Origin: Amblyornis subalaris
Taxonomy: Eukaryota; Chordata; Aves; Passeriformes; Ptilonorhynchidae
DNA length: 64,000 nt
Reading direction: 5' to 3'
Assembly (NCBI GenBank): GCA_018881555.1
Contig: JACAXG010000051.1
Span: forward strand, 5,505,546-5,569,545
The notes below the pieces were generated by a model. It was not told the origin of the DNA, searched no databases, and worked only from the letters and a program-made list of their open reading frames with translations. The stretch's first letter is position 1, and the number at the start of each line of letters is the position of its first letter. The translations under genes were made by a program, and so were the position numbers. Positions 26,313 through 39,747 of the stretch are shown here, in pieces.

Positions 26313-27008
26313 TCTCTGGGCAACCTGTTCTGTTGCAAAATAAACAGTTTCTTGCTAACATATCTAATCTAAATCTACTCTCAGTTTGAAGCCATTTGGT
26401 CTTGTCCTGTTACTACATGCCCTTGTAAATAGTTTCTCTCTATTTTCCTTGTAGGCTCCCTTCAGGTACTGGAAGGCTGCAATTAGATCACCCTGAAACC
26501 TAATTCTCTCAGCTTTTCTTCATATGACAGGTGCTCCATCCCTCTAATCATTTTGGTGGCCTTCCTCTGGACTCATCCAACAAGTTGATGTCCTTCCTGT
26601 TCTGGGGACCCCAAGGCTGGATGCAGTGCTTCAGGTGGGATCTCAGAGCAGAGCAGAGGGACAGAATCCCCTCCCTTGACCTGCTGGCCATGCTGCTTTT
26701 GATGCAGCCCAGGACACGTTTGCCCTTCTGGGCTGCAAGCACTCATTGCTGGGGCATGTTCAGCCTCTCATCCACCAGCGCCCCCAAGTCCTTCTTGGCA
26801 GGGCTGCTCTCGATCTGTTCATCCGCCAGCTTGGGTTGGCTGCCCCAACCCAGGTGCAGCACCTTGCACTTGATCTTGTTAAACTTCATGAGATTCTGGT
26901 GCCTCTGGATGACATTCCATCCTTCAGGTGTGTCAACAGCCGCACTTAGCTTGGTATCATCTGCAAATTTGTTAAGGGTNCACTTGATCCCCTTGTCTGT
27001 GTCATTAG
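26313..27008 (-). mobile_element. CR1 LINE fragment, - orientation, 3' end missing
   Basis: About 700 bp read from right to left. The right end contains GGTATCATCTGCAAATTTGT and the CR1 coding region marked by CCAGGTGCAGCACCTTGCAC, TCCACCAGCGCCCCCAAGTC and GGTGGCCTTCCTCTGGACTC. The left end is GGGCAACCTGTTC near 26319. The CR1 tail and the last ~100 bases expected at the left are absent. The long plus-strand open frame at 26531-27031 is antisense to CR1 and meaningless. The minus-strand frame at 26548-26742 is a true relic of the polyprotein. Its wording differs from the adjacent plus-strand copy, so the two probably belong to different CR1 subfamilies. Confidence 0.92.
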
Positions 27009-27609
27009 TTATTTTCCTTTACTATACTTAAAAATTGTAACAGTTTGGTGTTTTGAGAGCATAAATCAGAAGGAAAAGTGAGACAAGATCATTGCTTCGT
27101 CCATGGTGATGAAGTAATGAACTAGGGATTCCCAAGAGAACTGCACAGGGACCATGTGTTCACAGATTCAAGGTAGAGAGGAGAGATATGAAGTATCCAT
27201 CATAAAATTGGTTAAACTTTCCAATTAAAAATACAGGGTTTTTATTTGCATTTAAGCTGCCATATGTTAGAAAATTAATCAGATATGCTTTTGTGACAAC
27301 GAACAAAATATTTGTATAACTTTTTGAAATTCTGCCTTTTTTTCACTAAAGGGAAGATGGTGTTGCAATATACCAGAAATTACAAAATTTATTTGCCTTA
27401 TGACGGAGGGTAAATACTTTAGAAATAATTGATTAGTGGCATAATTTCAAGTATCAAAAGATAAAGAGTTATTAGTCTGTTACAGAAAGCAAATGATTTT
27501 AAAAGGAAATTGCTTTAAAAGGTAAATATTCCCTTTTTTATGACAGAAGTGTTGACTAGAGAAAATGGTAATATTAAACAAAAATAAGTTTCTAATAAAG
27601 GCGTCATGG
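27009..27609. other. Unique intron between CR1 copies
   Basis: AT-rich sequence of about 600 bp without recognised features lies between two CR1-derived segments. Confidence 0.55.
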
Positions 27610-27718
27610 AGTTTTGAGCAACCTAGTCTAGTGGAAGATTCCCTGCCCATGGCAGGGGTTTGGGACTGGGTGATCTTTAAGGCCTCTTTCAATCCAACCA
27701 TTCTATGATTCTGTGATT
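27610..27718 (+). mobile_element. Short CR1 3' tail, + orientation
   Basis: Strong 5' truncation leaves only the last ~110 bp. GAGCAACCTAGTCTAGTGGA is followed by CCCTGCCCATGGCAGGGGTT, then TGATCTTTAAGGCCTCTTTC and the tail ATTCTATGATTCTGTGATT. The tail is intact, unlike the preceding two copies. Confidence 0.95.
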
Positions 27719-28443
27719 ACTTTGGAGAAATAATTCCGCAGCGTTTTAGTTAGAGTACAATTCCTGTGTGCTATGAGATATGAGACAAACATGTGCAGCC
27801 AAGTAAGAAAGTATCAAGGGCAGTGGTAAAGCAACCATTGTTTAACACAGTGAAACCATCATTTCACAAACAATATTATGAAATAAAGATTTTAATCCAT
27901 ACTTCTCACATTTGGTTTTATATGTTATGTCTTTCAAAAGCCTAATACCAGCCAACAAATGATGTAGTACGTTAATTAGGTGGCTAAATTTTGTTTGAAA
28001 CGATGAACTTCAGTAGTGGTATTATTGTGCATATATCAAACACCATACCAATCACTTTTATGCTTCACATCATTTTATTTAATACTTACAATAGGTAAGA
28101 GTTAATAACAAAATGAATACCTTCTTAGTTTTGCTTTAGCTTGAAAGAGGTAAAGTATTGAAAAAGAGGTTTTAAAAAAAATGCAAAGCAACCCTGATGT
28201 TTCAAACAGTGTCACTGAATAAGCTTAGCATCACTCTGTACAGTAAAATAATATATTGTTTGGTTAAAAATTACAGTGTGAAGTCCTTCAATAAATGTTC
28301 CACAGGATATGGAATGTGAGGCTCTGAGAAGCATGGCATCTAACAAGAAAACCTCTTCTCTCTCAGCCATAGCATCATGTTTTTTCCTGTAGAAATCATT
28401 GAAAATGGATGAAACGGAGAAAAGGCTCCCTTTCCTTATAATG

Positions 28444-28477
28444 ATAAAACACCAAGCCATTAAAACACCAAGCCATC
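28444..28477. repeat. Two-copy tandem duplication of AAAACACCAAGCCAT
   Basis: Two copies of the motif are separated by two to three bases. This is a small local duplication in unique intron. Confidence 0.85.
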
Positions 28478-28554
28478 AAAATTTCCTTTGTGTGCTACAA
28501 GCATGAAGGAGCAAATTGAGCATAACAAGTAAACACAAGGATCATGAATAAGAC

Positions 28555-28576
28555 TTTTTGTTTGTTTGTTTGTTTC
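28555..28576. repeat. (GTTT)n microsatellite
   Basis: Four to five TTTG/GTTT units in a T-rich context. Confidence 0.85.
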
Positions 28577-30153
28577 TTTTAATATTTTAGGGCCTTTAGC
28601 CAAATATTCTAATATCATGCTGTGTGAAAAAGATGTTGGTTTCTCTGCTTGCTGTGAGATGTTCCAAGTTTGGAAGAAGCTGCCACTCAGAAAAAAAAAT
28701 GATGAAAGAATACATTAGCATGAATAACTCAACACTCTCTAGTGGGGAAAGAAAAGCAAGTTATTTACATGTAAAATGAAAAAATTACACTCCAGCAGTG
28801 AATGAGTATCTAATATCAGATTGAAAAGGGGCCAATTTTGGGCTGGTGCATGGAACGTTTGCATGTGAATTCCTAACTTATAATGAAGGCAGTCGATCGC
28901 AGCATTCAGTCCACAGTGACCTAGCAATGTATGCATTGACAGTCGTGAATGGAAACAGATGTATGCAATTCTCTAGCAAATTGAATTTCAAACTTGATAA
29001 CAGTTAAACATCTTATTCATAAGGACTAAGATTTTCAGTGCTATTCTAGAAGAGGGGTAAATAAGACCTTGTAACAAGAGCAGAAACTATGGCTTCAAGT
29101 TTCCAGCTCCAGTTTTGGATTGTGATAGTGACTGCACTGACTAGCAGTCGCTGAAGTTAAAAGGGCACAAAGAGCAATGTGAGTGATAGAGCCACTCTTT
29201 TCCCGTTGTTCACAACCTCCATAGTTGATGAGTGTCTTCCTTTTTCTTTTCAGTCCAAAATAATCTAAAATTGGTAGATTATTTCCATCTACCCATAATT
29301 TCTATGGAAATTACTTTTGTCTCAACCTGGGACTTAAATGGCTCCTTTTACATTTTACCTAATGTTTTTCCTGGTCTTATTTCAGATTTCCTAGCCATGA
29401 TCTTTCCATGTCTGCCAAAATAAAACTTGCCTCATGCACTTACACTGATTTGTAATTTTTTAAGAGAGAGAATCTTTTAAACATGAGTGTTATGAGTCAG
29501 TATTTGAGCAGATGTGGAACTGGAAAGTTAATGCATTTTGAGTGGACACAAATTAGGTCTGTGAAACTCTGAAAATTATAGACAACTATGATCTTTTTTT
29601 AAATTCCAAGAAGTCTAGGATTCAGTGACCAAAAAGCAAACAAACTCCATAGACAGAAAGGATTTTTCATGTCAAGAGTTAGATGAGAAAAAAGGATTTT
29701 TTATAAACTAAGCTTTCAGAACCTGTCTTTATTTGAATGTTTTCTNCAAATATGACACTTGGGAGGGAATGGAAAATCACAAAACACATATGAAAGCAGC
29801 AGTGAACTCCAATATATGTAGATGTGGATCATAGGGAAGGTCTAGTTTAAAGTATTCAAAACACTTAAAGAACACTTTTTCTGCTTCAAACAAAATCATC
29901 ATAGGATTCCATGAGACAAATAGAAAGCCACAGCCAGGAACTCTGAACCCCATTCAAATGCTGCTTCTCATTTTCAAATGTTGCACTCCTAAGGTGAGAA
30001 AGAGCAGAGGAACAGAATGGTACATTGTTGTAGTTGTGCTAGGACTACATTATACCACAGATCATCAACAATATACCATGCGTATTTCAAGATTTAAGTT
30101 ACTTTTCTTCAGCACTACAGCAGTGACAAATATGCGGTATAGTTCCCATAGAT

Positions 30154-30177
30154 TTAGGTAAATAATAATTTACCTAA
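30154..30177. repeat. Hairpin-forming inverted repeat, 10-bp arms, 4-nt loop
   Basis: TTAGGTAAAT, loop AATA, then the exact complement ATTTACCTAA. It is followed by a TAATAAAATA-rich low-complexity stretch to about 30245. Confidence 0.9.
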
Positions 30178-30767
30178 TAAAATAGTACAAATAATATGTA
30201 ATTTAATAAAATAATAAAATAATTTGTGCAATTATTGAATTCTATATTTTAAATTTTANACTAAAGGACTAATTTCTAACTTCTAACTTTATAATAAAGA
30301 ACACAGTGATTTGTTTTATAAAAGCCAGTTTTCAAAGCTATTTAGCATATTTGGCAACTTTTTGCTAACTGTTAAAGCTTGCTTTCACAGTGTAGTCTTG
30401 TCCTCGTTTATTTTTTGTTGCTGCAACCATTAATCATAGGTTCTCTCATTCTTTTCATAAAGACTTTGCCAAAAGGAAAGCTTGTCAATTTCAGCATTTC
30501 AGGATACAGAGCACAGAAAGGAAAAGTTATTTTCGTATTATGCGTTAATTATTAGTACTGTTCCACTGTTTTCTCTTTGTCTGTGTTTCAAACTGTCTTG
30601 TCAGTGATGGAGAGAGGATTTTTTCTGCACCCAGTCTGAGTAAGTCTTTATAAGCTTTAAAGTTCAACACAGAGCTGATAAGTTCTTCTCAAGAGGCTTT
30701 AATATCCTATGCTCAGAGTTGTTGCTTGTGTGTAGGAAGATTCTGCCTAAAAAGAAGATGAATGTGC

Positions 30768-30787
30768 TTAGCTAAAGCTTTAGCTAA
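30768..30787. repeat. Perfect 20-bp palindrome
   Basis: TTAGCTAAAGCTTTAGCTAA is its own reverse complement, with an AAGCTT centre. No spacer, and no transposon context. Confidence 0.95.
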
Positions 30788-33700
30788 AATGATTTATTTT
30801 GTTTCATGGCAATGATATTTTAGAAACCAATTTATGACTTTGAAATGACTTATTTCTCTTAATTTACATATTTACTATAACTAAAGGCATTTGACATCAC
30901 ATTGTGGAAGTGAATTATGATGTATACTGGTACAATATTGATATGACCAGACAGAGTTTGAGTTATTGAATATATAATTTGAGGTTTAATTATCATAAGA
31001 AATTTACATAATGACCTTATTCTTGATTTTTCAAGTGGACAGGTGTAAAGAAGAATCCAATAAAACATCTTTGCCTGTTTTAATATTCCTTACTGGCAGT
31101 ATTTACATGCTGTATTGATTAGTAAAAGGTTTTATAAAGTTTCTTCATTGCACAGTTGAGTTAAAAAGACTTAAATTGGTATTGCATTACCTCTTTCCAA
31201 TTTTGTATTCGAAATCACTTAATTGGACAGGCATTTTGATAGTCCATAAAACTGTGTTTAATTTGAGAAAAAAAACCTGAAGGTAATAACTTCATTACAC
31301 AATGTAGGGTATCACACATTACTTAATGAATGCATCTAAAAAGTCACCTGTATCAGAAATTCAGATGTAAGTTGCCTGAAATGTACTTGGTTGGTGTCAT
31401 TTTAACTCCATTTAACTCCTTGTTTTCCTCAAATAATAAAAATTTAACATTCTTTCTATCATCATTCAGTGTGATTAAGCAAAAACCTCAGTCAGACAGT
31501 CAGGTTTTAGAAGCAAACTTGGAACAAGAGATCTTTCTGCTTTTTAAAATATCACTTAATCTCTATTTTATTGTTTGTGAAAAATAGTGTTTTCATTAAC
31601 AGGTGTGTTCTCTTGCTAAATGCTTAAATATTGTCAAGCATCTTTGAGTAGAAGATGAAGCAGTATAAAATATTACCACTGTTTTCCTTTGGCAAACGTG
31701 CTCTGAGATCCTGTTTCCAGAGTGTTCACACTCCTGTGTTGTTTTCAGAAAACGTCAAAATGCTGGGTCTGCAAATCTGCATTTTCTGAGCATCTTTTGA
31801 CTTTATTTATGTTTAAAGGTTTTTAGAGCCTTGGGACCATAATCTGAGGGAAGCAAGCTGCTAGCACATGTGGAGCTTACCCAGCTCGGCAGTAAGGCAG
31901 TCTAGTATGCGCTAAATCAAGTCTTTTGTTTGTAATTGTAAAGACAGGTCCAATGAAGGCAGCTGTACTAACACTAAAGGGATGTTTATGGGCAATAAAA
32001 GACACGTTTTTGACGTAACACCTCTTGGATCTTTGAACAGAGGAAATAAAGTGGATATAGAGCAATAAGTGTATTACCTCAGTGAACACACACATCCTGC
32101 AGAGGCATTGGGGAAGGTTGCAATGTGTAAAGGGTGATGAAGAGACAAGTGTGTCACTGGAAAATATCTTCCCATTGCCTCAGTGAGTCGTGGAAATGTT
32201 GCTCTGCCCTGCTACCTCCTAGTGTTGGCAGTGCCCCAATACTACCAGAAGATTCCATAGCAGAGCCAAAGCTTCTCTCAGATTTTCCGAGACCTTTAGG
32301 AAAACAGGTGAATATTTGGATCTCATGTTTCTCTTTTCTTCCACCACAACTACTTCAGCCATTTTTGTTTCATATAGAAAACATTGTGAGATTGAATGAG
32401 CCCTCATACATGCTGTATGTAGACCCACTGTCAGGATTGGCTCTATGTTTTCTGTAATTCCAGATAGGAAAAGTCCTTGTGTTTTAGTTAATTGGATCAG
32501 GTTTATGCTGGAGTGAATTTGAGAACCAATTTCAGAGTTCATACTTAAATGATTTTCTTGTAAATATATAACTTACCTTTTTCTAGTGGGCAAAAACCAA
32601 TAAAAATTTGAAACCTTAGCCATTTACCTAAATTGGATAAACACCACCAGATGCAAAAATAGGATGACAGAGGTAATAAAAAGGGTTTGTGAATTGAATA
32701 ACCATACTGATAGAGTTACCTTTAATTGGAATGCTAAGCATTTCCACAGTGATTTTACTGGATGATCATTTCCTGGATAAGAGAGGATACAAGCCAGCTT
32801 ATATCCTTGGCTTAGAATTTTTTTGTGAAATACATGTATAAGGTAAATAATGAAGTATATTACATTTAAACTGTCCAATTTTAGCATGCAAAATTGCATG
32901 CAGGAAAACAAAGTGCACTTGTTAAATAAAGCAAATCTGTCTTTCCCATCTTCATCCGTTTTACTTTAATCTTGACCATAACTTCCTTCTGCTTGTTGCT
33001 CTTTCTACCGTAATTGATTTCTTTTATTCTTATCTGTAAATTGCTGTTTAAGTACTATGAGTCTAATCTAAAGCCTAAAGTACATAGTAAGCATTTATTT
33101 GTCTCATTTACACTTGACTTCCTCTTACTTGGGGCAAATTTCAGGCTTTTCTGATTCTCTCTGTCTCCCTTGACCACCTCAAAGTAGAACACAAAAGACN
33201 TAGAGATTGCTTGCATTAGGGCTCACCTCCCCAGAGAATTTAAGGTATGGCAAATCGAGGGGTGAATTTAGAGCATTCACTAAGCAGACGGGTAAGAACA
33301 CTTGGATTACTCACAGGAGATCAAAGGTATTAGTTCATTGTGCCCACCTTAAGCACTGGCAGCATCACATCCCCATGTGACGAGTCCAGTCCTCTTTATA
33401 CAGCTTTCAGCAGGGGCAATTACGTTGTGCTCAGTGTGGCACTTTGTGGTACTAAAAACTTCCTGCTGGTTCAGGCTGTGGGCAGACTACAGCTCTTACG
33501 GTCTGCAAAATACCTCCATAAGCCTAACTACAGAGTGCCCTTAGGCAAAGGAACTTACTCTACTTTATAAAAAAAATGTATACAGCATTTGGTTTATAGT
33601 AAAAGTGAGAAATCAATGAAGAATAGCTAGTGTGCTTAATTTTATTGTGCATTAACATTTGTCACCAGGTAGATAGGTCTTTACCACACACTTTCATAGT

Positions 33701-36700
33701 ATGGTTCAGTTGATATATATCCATGCTTAGACTGGAAAAAATTGGCCCTGATCCTGCTCTTCCCCCAGTTCCCATGTGACTGCTTTGCCACGCTGCCTTG
33801 CAGTAGCACAGTGGTGCATCTAACAAACCTGTGTAATTTACTACACTTTCAAAAACCCNTTAGTGGTTCTTCTGTCTTTATTTAAATACTTAAACAAATT
33901 TATAACGACTGAACAGAATGCCAGTTACCAGTGTAAGGCTGGAAGTGGCACATGTTATGTGGTAACTTGAAAGTAGAGAGATGTGAGCATTCTAGCTGGT
34001 TCATTCATTTTGTAATCCATATCCTTAATCTTCAGTAATATCAGTTTTCTTGTTTAGTATTCTCATAAATTCAGAGAAATTTGCATTAGGATAAGGAACA
34101 GAAGTATCAGAAATTATCTGACAAACAGATTTTCACTGGAAAATATTAAAAGTCATTCATTATTTTGACTAATAAATGAACCTTAAAAAAAAAATCCGAG
34201 ATTTCCTACACATTGACGATAGTTCCAGTAGGTTTTTAGGACAACCTGAGGCAAATGTCATATTTCAACTTTGAAACGGCTCTCACCCAATGAAATTAGT
34301 GAGTGAGTGGGTAAATCGATATAACAATAAGCTCATTAAGCAGNAGGGAAAGGAGGTTGTTCCTTGTTTATTGTGTTTTTTAGCTTGTGAAATGGATAAC
34401 TTTTAGAAAATAGGTAGAATTTGTGTTGTTTAGAAGATAATCAAAGCTTGGAAACAAGAATACTGGTAAGAAGCAGTAGCCAGAAACCAAAGAAAAAAAT
34501 CTTTCATACCCAGGATACACCTTTCATACAAGCTTTCTTCCCAACATATTGTAATCTAAAAAAAAAAAAAAGGCTTCTTTGGTTTAGGTTTAGAAGAAAC
34601 TTTTGCATTTTCATGCAAATTTTTATCAACTCACTTCATAAATTTATGAAAAGTTAACGTTATTTGTGAACAGAATGGCCAAATAAAATATGCCAAGTTC
34701 ACTACCTTGAAACTAAAAGGTCTCACTATAGTGGGAGATGGGCAAGTATTTAAGCTGTACCAGACAGTACATAAGGCAAGGCTTTCTCCATTACTTTTAA
34801 GTCACAGTTCCTAATAATTATTCTTTTTGCAAAGAGACCTGTCACAGTTCTCTCCGATCCATCCCTGTGAAGTGCTTTGAACAGAAATGAATTGCAAACC
34901 ATTTTTACATTCTCGTTTTCTGATATATGACACGGAAACTTTTGTTCTCTGCTCTCTTCATGTGTGGAAAAAGGAGTAAAAGAAGTAGCTTCTTTCCTCA
35001 GCCTTTGGTTTTGCTTCAAATCTTTGAAGTGTAAACAAAATCTGCTTTGAAGTAAATGCTAAAATCTACCTCTTTAAAACAGGTAGATCCCCTAAGCTTT
35101 GGTTTTCCTTATTAGTAGCATAGAAGAGGTTGTCAGATCTCACTGACATAAGATTTGCAGTGTTTCACACACCGAATGGCCTTTTTTGTTTCATGACCAC
35201 ATTGAAGTGAAGCCAAACTGGTCTCTTTCATGTCTGATAGTGNTTTCTTTACCTGACAGATAAAATTTTTTTACAAACCCAGTCTTCTGTTTAGTATATC
35301 AGTCTTTCCCGACACCACTAACTTCCATAAACCATCATCATAGAGAAGAAACATATCTGAGAAGTCATATGTATGTGTCAGCATTCTTCTGTATTGTACT
35401 TCAAATAGGTTTATGTGGTAGTTTTATTCAGTCTGGCATTCATTTACTTTTGTATTGAACTTTTGCAATTATTCTTGGTTTAAAAACATTAAATATATTT
35501 GGTTTGGACAGACATAGCAACATGAGATTTATAGGACTGCCATCTGACAGTCTTCTCTCCCACATCATCAGTGAAGAGATATCAGTGTAACAGTCTATTT
35601 TTGGCTTACTGGACTTTGGAAGACGAACTTGAAGAAAATGACTTGTAGCTGAATATTTTTGATCTTAAAGATACCTGAAAGCTTACTGCTTTTGTTATCT
35701 GTCAAGAATAGCTGAAAGGAGATGAAAAAATGGCTGAAAGGAGAGGAGCAGGCAAAGACAAAAACTAGGAACCAGGAAATTTGAGGTTGGTTTCTGAATC
35801 CTTCTCTAAAATCTTTTGTGACTTGAGAGATGTGACAAAACATTTTTTNTTTTTTTCAATATGAAATATATGCTCAAGATAATTTTTGGATTTAAAAAAT
35901 TAATTAACTTTTTGTGAAATACCTTAGAGAATTGAAAGACACATACATAGCATAGCTTTCATTTGGTCTTCTCAATGTATTTACANAGTGGCAGTGTAGC
36001 ACAGGTACATAAAGGATTTACATGGGCAAGGATCACTTCGAAAATCTGATGCAAATTCATAATTAAACTGCATGTAGTCTCTAACACAAGAAAATGAGAG
36101 ACAGTAAGTGACAGCAGCCAAAGAGCAGCATCCAGAGAAGTCTGAAATATCACCAAAGTTCCTCTAAATAATTTTTTTCCCTGCAGTATTTTTATCTCTC
36201 TGATTCTCTGAAGGGTATACTGAGAAGTTCATTCTTGTGGAAAGAGAGAAGTTGTTTATGGAACACAAAATGGTCATTGCTTTTTAGAAACAAAGATATT
36301 GTCTAAAATATGGACTTTGTTACTGTTGTTAAATCTATACAACTCTGAAGAGCCAGTCTGGAAATTATCCAGGAGTATCTATCCTGGAGTAGAATATTCC
36401 CATGTTAGCTTAGGGAAACAGAAACCTATTTAAAGACATCCATGTCATAACCCATAAAATCATTGGTGAGATTTGCAAGTAACAACTTTTGATTTAAAAC
36501 ATCAATACATCCTGTTTTATGAGGACACAGAATACATCTATTGAGAAGAGATTTTATGGAAAATTTTGGACTTTGGATTTCTTGAGACATAATTCTACTA
36601 CCAGGTGTAGACTTCAGGCGCTTCTCAGTGGATTCACATACACCTTGAGAGGAATTGTAAATGTCATTATAACTTCTGGACCTGATTTTGGATTTTGACA

Positions 36701-37122
36701 GAGAATAAGAGATCAGGTTTCAATTCTGTGTTCTTCTTTATATGTCTTGTATTTCTGTTGGAAACTTTGTTGTGACAGTATTGTGTATACTAAATATTAT
36801 ACGATAGATTGTTATGTATTTAGCCGTCCTTTGTTTTCTCTGCAACAAAGCAACATGGATGCATCTCACCTGGGCTGTACATATTACATATAAGAGAAAC
36901 TGCTCTCTGAAATTGCTTAACTCCACTCATTAAAGACACAATCTCAATGGCAAACCTTTTTTAAGATTTAAAGAGCTAAGGTTAGGTAAGATGAATCTCA
37001 CCNAAATGAATGCTGGAGGAAAGAGCAAGAGCTTGAAATATAAGTTTAATCCTCAAATCTACTGTTTGGTGCAGCGTGGCATCCCAAGGCAGAGGTTTCT
37101 TGTACTTGTAAAACTATTTAGC

Positions 37123-37143
37123 GATTCTGTGATTCTATGATTT
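37123..37143 (+). mobile_element. Possible CR1 tail remnant
   Basis: GATTCTGTGATTCTATGATT is identical in style to the octamer tail of CR1, but the sequence just upstream has no clear CR1 body. It could be a very short or heavily diverged insertion, or chance. Confidence 0.4.
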
Positions 37144-39710
37144 GATTGCTTATTACCAGGATGAAAGAGGAAAAGGAAGAATGCCTTTTTCTGATAGTTC
37201 AGTAGGTATATATTTATTGGATCAAAAGGTGATCTAAGAGGACAATACTGAGTTGCTATATTATCTGGCTTCAATGGGAGTTTAAGTTTTGTGGCTTTTC
37301 CCTCAGTTTTAGCCCTTTAACAGCTAAAGTAAAAAAAACCCTAAAAAACGCATTTTTACAAGTACCTTTTTCCACAAAGAAAAAAAATTATACAGGTCTC
37401 TAAAGAATTTATTACACTAAAATTAGCTCACAGCTCGTGAGTTTAGGTTTCCAGTGTGGGAAGCAATGTTAGATCATTGCCTATTTGTAACCTTGCTCTT
37501 TCCCAAAATAAAATGTATGTGATTTATGCATTTATCTTGAGGTTTAGTAGGAACTGTGAGAGCTGATGTATGTGTTTGGACAGAGCTGCTTCTTTTTCTG
37601 GTATGTGAGCCAGAGAAGATGTTTCATCTGTGTGTTCTGGAAAACAGCCAAGGCTTGCATCCCCTGTAAACCTACCAGGAAAGTCTGATACCNCTTTACT
37701 TTCCCAAACGTCCTCCACTTTGTCCAGTGCACTGGGAAGCACTGAATGTGTGTGAATGAAGGTTTCTCACAAGTTGAATGAAGGTTTCCATCTTTTCATA
37801 TACAGTAGTGACAATGAGCTTCTGAGTGATAGTAGTAAAGGGAACATTTTGCCACGAATTTGTTTGTATGAATCTGTTAACAGAGGCCATGTCTGTCTTT
37901 GTCTTATAGAGTCAGACCTGAAAAAGAGATGACTCTGTCAAGCTGGAGGTTTTTGGGGCTTGTTTTTTTTTTTTGTTTGTCCTTCATGCTGCGAATTTGC
38001 ACTCAAGTGCAAGACTTANATTCCAGAAGGTCATGGGAAAATTTTTACTTTCAAACTCATTGTGACAGAAGAAAAATACTCCTCCACTATGAGATATATT
38101 CCTATTTCAACTATAGAACTGCAGAAAAATGGTATTTGTCTCAATAAACAGTCATACTGTTAATTTTTTTCTTTATGGAAATTGTATTCTTCATTAATCA
38201 CTTCCAGAATTCCCAGTGATGATGACAGGGCTGCCCAATTTTTAAGAAGTCCGTGTGGTGCTGCCTGCACCAAGATTTACTAAGCTGTATTAACAAAGAT
38301 GTTATTCCTCCTGTTGCCTGTATTTGTGAACTGGGTGCTTTGCAAATGGTTGCAGTCTGTAGTGCTGCTCTAGAATCAATGAACAGAGATGAAGAAGTGT
38401 TTTTGTTTTGATGATGAGTACAAAGAAGAGAGGAAATCCAGCACAGACAATACAGCATTGATTCAGAGGTAGTATTCATTGCATTGCAGTTAATTTCTAA
38501 TTGTTATGACTCATTTTGTATATTAGACTGAGTTGATGAATGTGCTTTAGAATCAGTTAATGAGTAGTGAATATGGTATTTAGCAACACTTTTCACTGTA
38601 TAGCTGGCAGGAATGTCATAGTTTTGTCACACTAATCAGAATTCTTTTGTGGCCTGGATAATCTCATCTAGTGTCAAAATTCCTTGGGACGAGCACTTTG
38701 TAGGCAGATTTTATCTTTCTCTTATAACTCCACAGGATCAATGTTTAGAGAAGCAAAGTAACTACCTGCTTAGGGTGGCAGTTCTCCTAGGCACTACACT
38801 TCATATTTAGTTTAAGCCTTCAAGATTAAGTGAGCTTTCCAGTTGCAGGATTCTAGTTTTGAGTTACTGCATGTTGAATCAAGAGCTCTACACATGCACA
38901 GAGGGAACAGTGCCAGTAACAATTATCCAGGTAACTCAGTGTTTTTAGCGGAGAGTGTGCTTTTTCTGAATTTCAGTAGCACCTGTTTTCTACTTAGGTA
39001 ACTAGATGCTAGAGATTAGATTTCAGAATTAAAAAAATATTTGTAGGCAAGAAAGAACACCTTCTGTTATGGATATATTTTAAACTTATATAAAAAATCA
39101 GATTTTTAAATTCAACTCTATTTCCAAAACATTATCTGGCTTAGTCAAAAGAACAATCCACAAACTTATTCATTGCTAAGAGTGAATTCTGCAGTTGAAA
39201 ATTTTCAAGGAAATTTTTTTTTTCTGATCTGTGGCAATGAATGCTGCTTGTTTCTAAAAGGTGGCCAGCCTGGCTTAATTAGTGATTGCTTGGGTTTTTG
39301 AACTGTGCCAAGAGGTAATTTTATTTAGGAACCTCAAATTGCCATGATTTTAACGAATTATTTTCTTGATCCCATTGGTCAGTTCTAGCTAGATCAGGAC
39401 ACTCAACTTTTCTTTGATCATGAATTTACTTCTGTGATAATGACAGCAGTCTACAGTGGTAGAAGTAAAAAGATTCATGGAGGTCTTTACTTACTTTAGA
39501 AATGGGATAGTATGGACATAAGAACTTTAAAATAATAAGCTATATTAAATACATTTGTATTTACTTAAAGGCAGTATGTAATTGAGCACCTCTCCAGGGA
39601 AATTGTTTTACTTTTTAAAAAAGGCTATCCTAAGTACAAGTGATTGGAAAAACAGTGATTTTATACTTAAAATTATAATAAAGAATATATTTCAGACTTA
39701 GCTGTTCTGT

Positions 39711-39747
39711 TCTAGTTTAAACTAGATCAGATCTTTGTTAAAGATCT
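39711..39747. repeat. Two adjacent palindromes
   Basis: TCTAGTTTAAACTAGA (39711-39726) is a perfect 16-bp palindrome. Two bases later AGATCTTT-GTT-AAAGATCT (39729-39747) forms an 8-bp stem with a 3-nt loop. Confidence 0.9.

Noticed and set aside
26531..27031. 166-codon plus-strand open frame, the longest in the window
   Set aside because: It is exactly antisense to a CR1 retrotransposon fragment. The open frame follows from CR1 composition and the translation has no domain.
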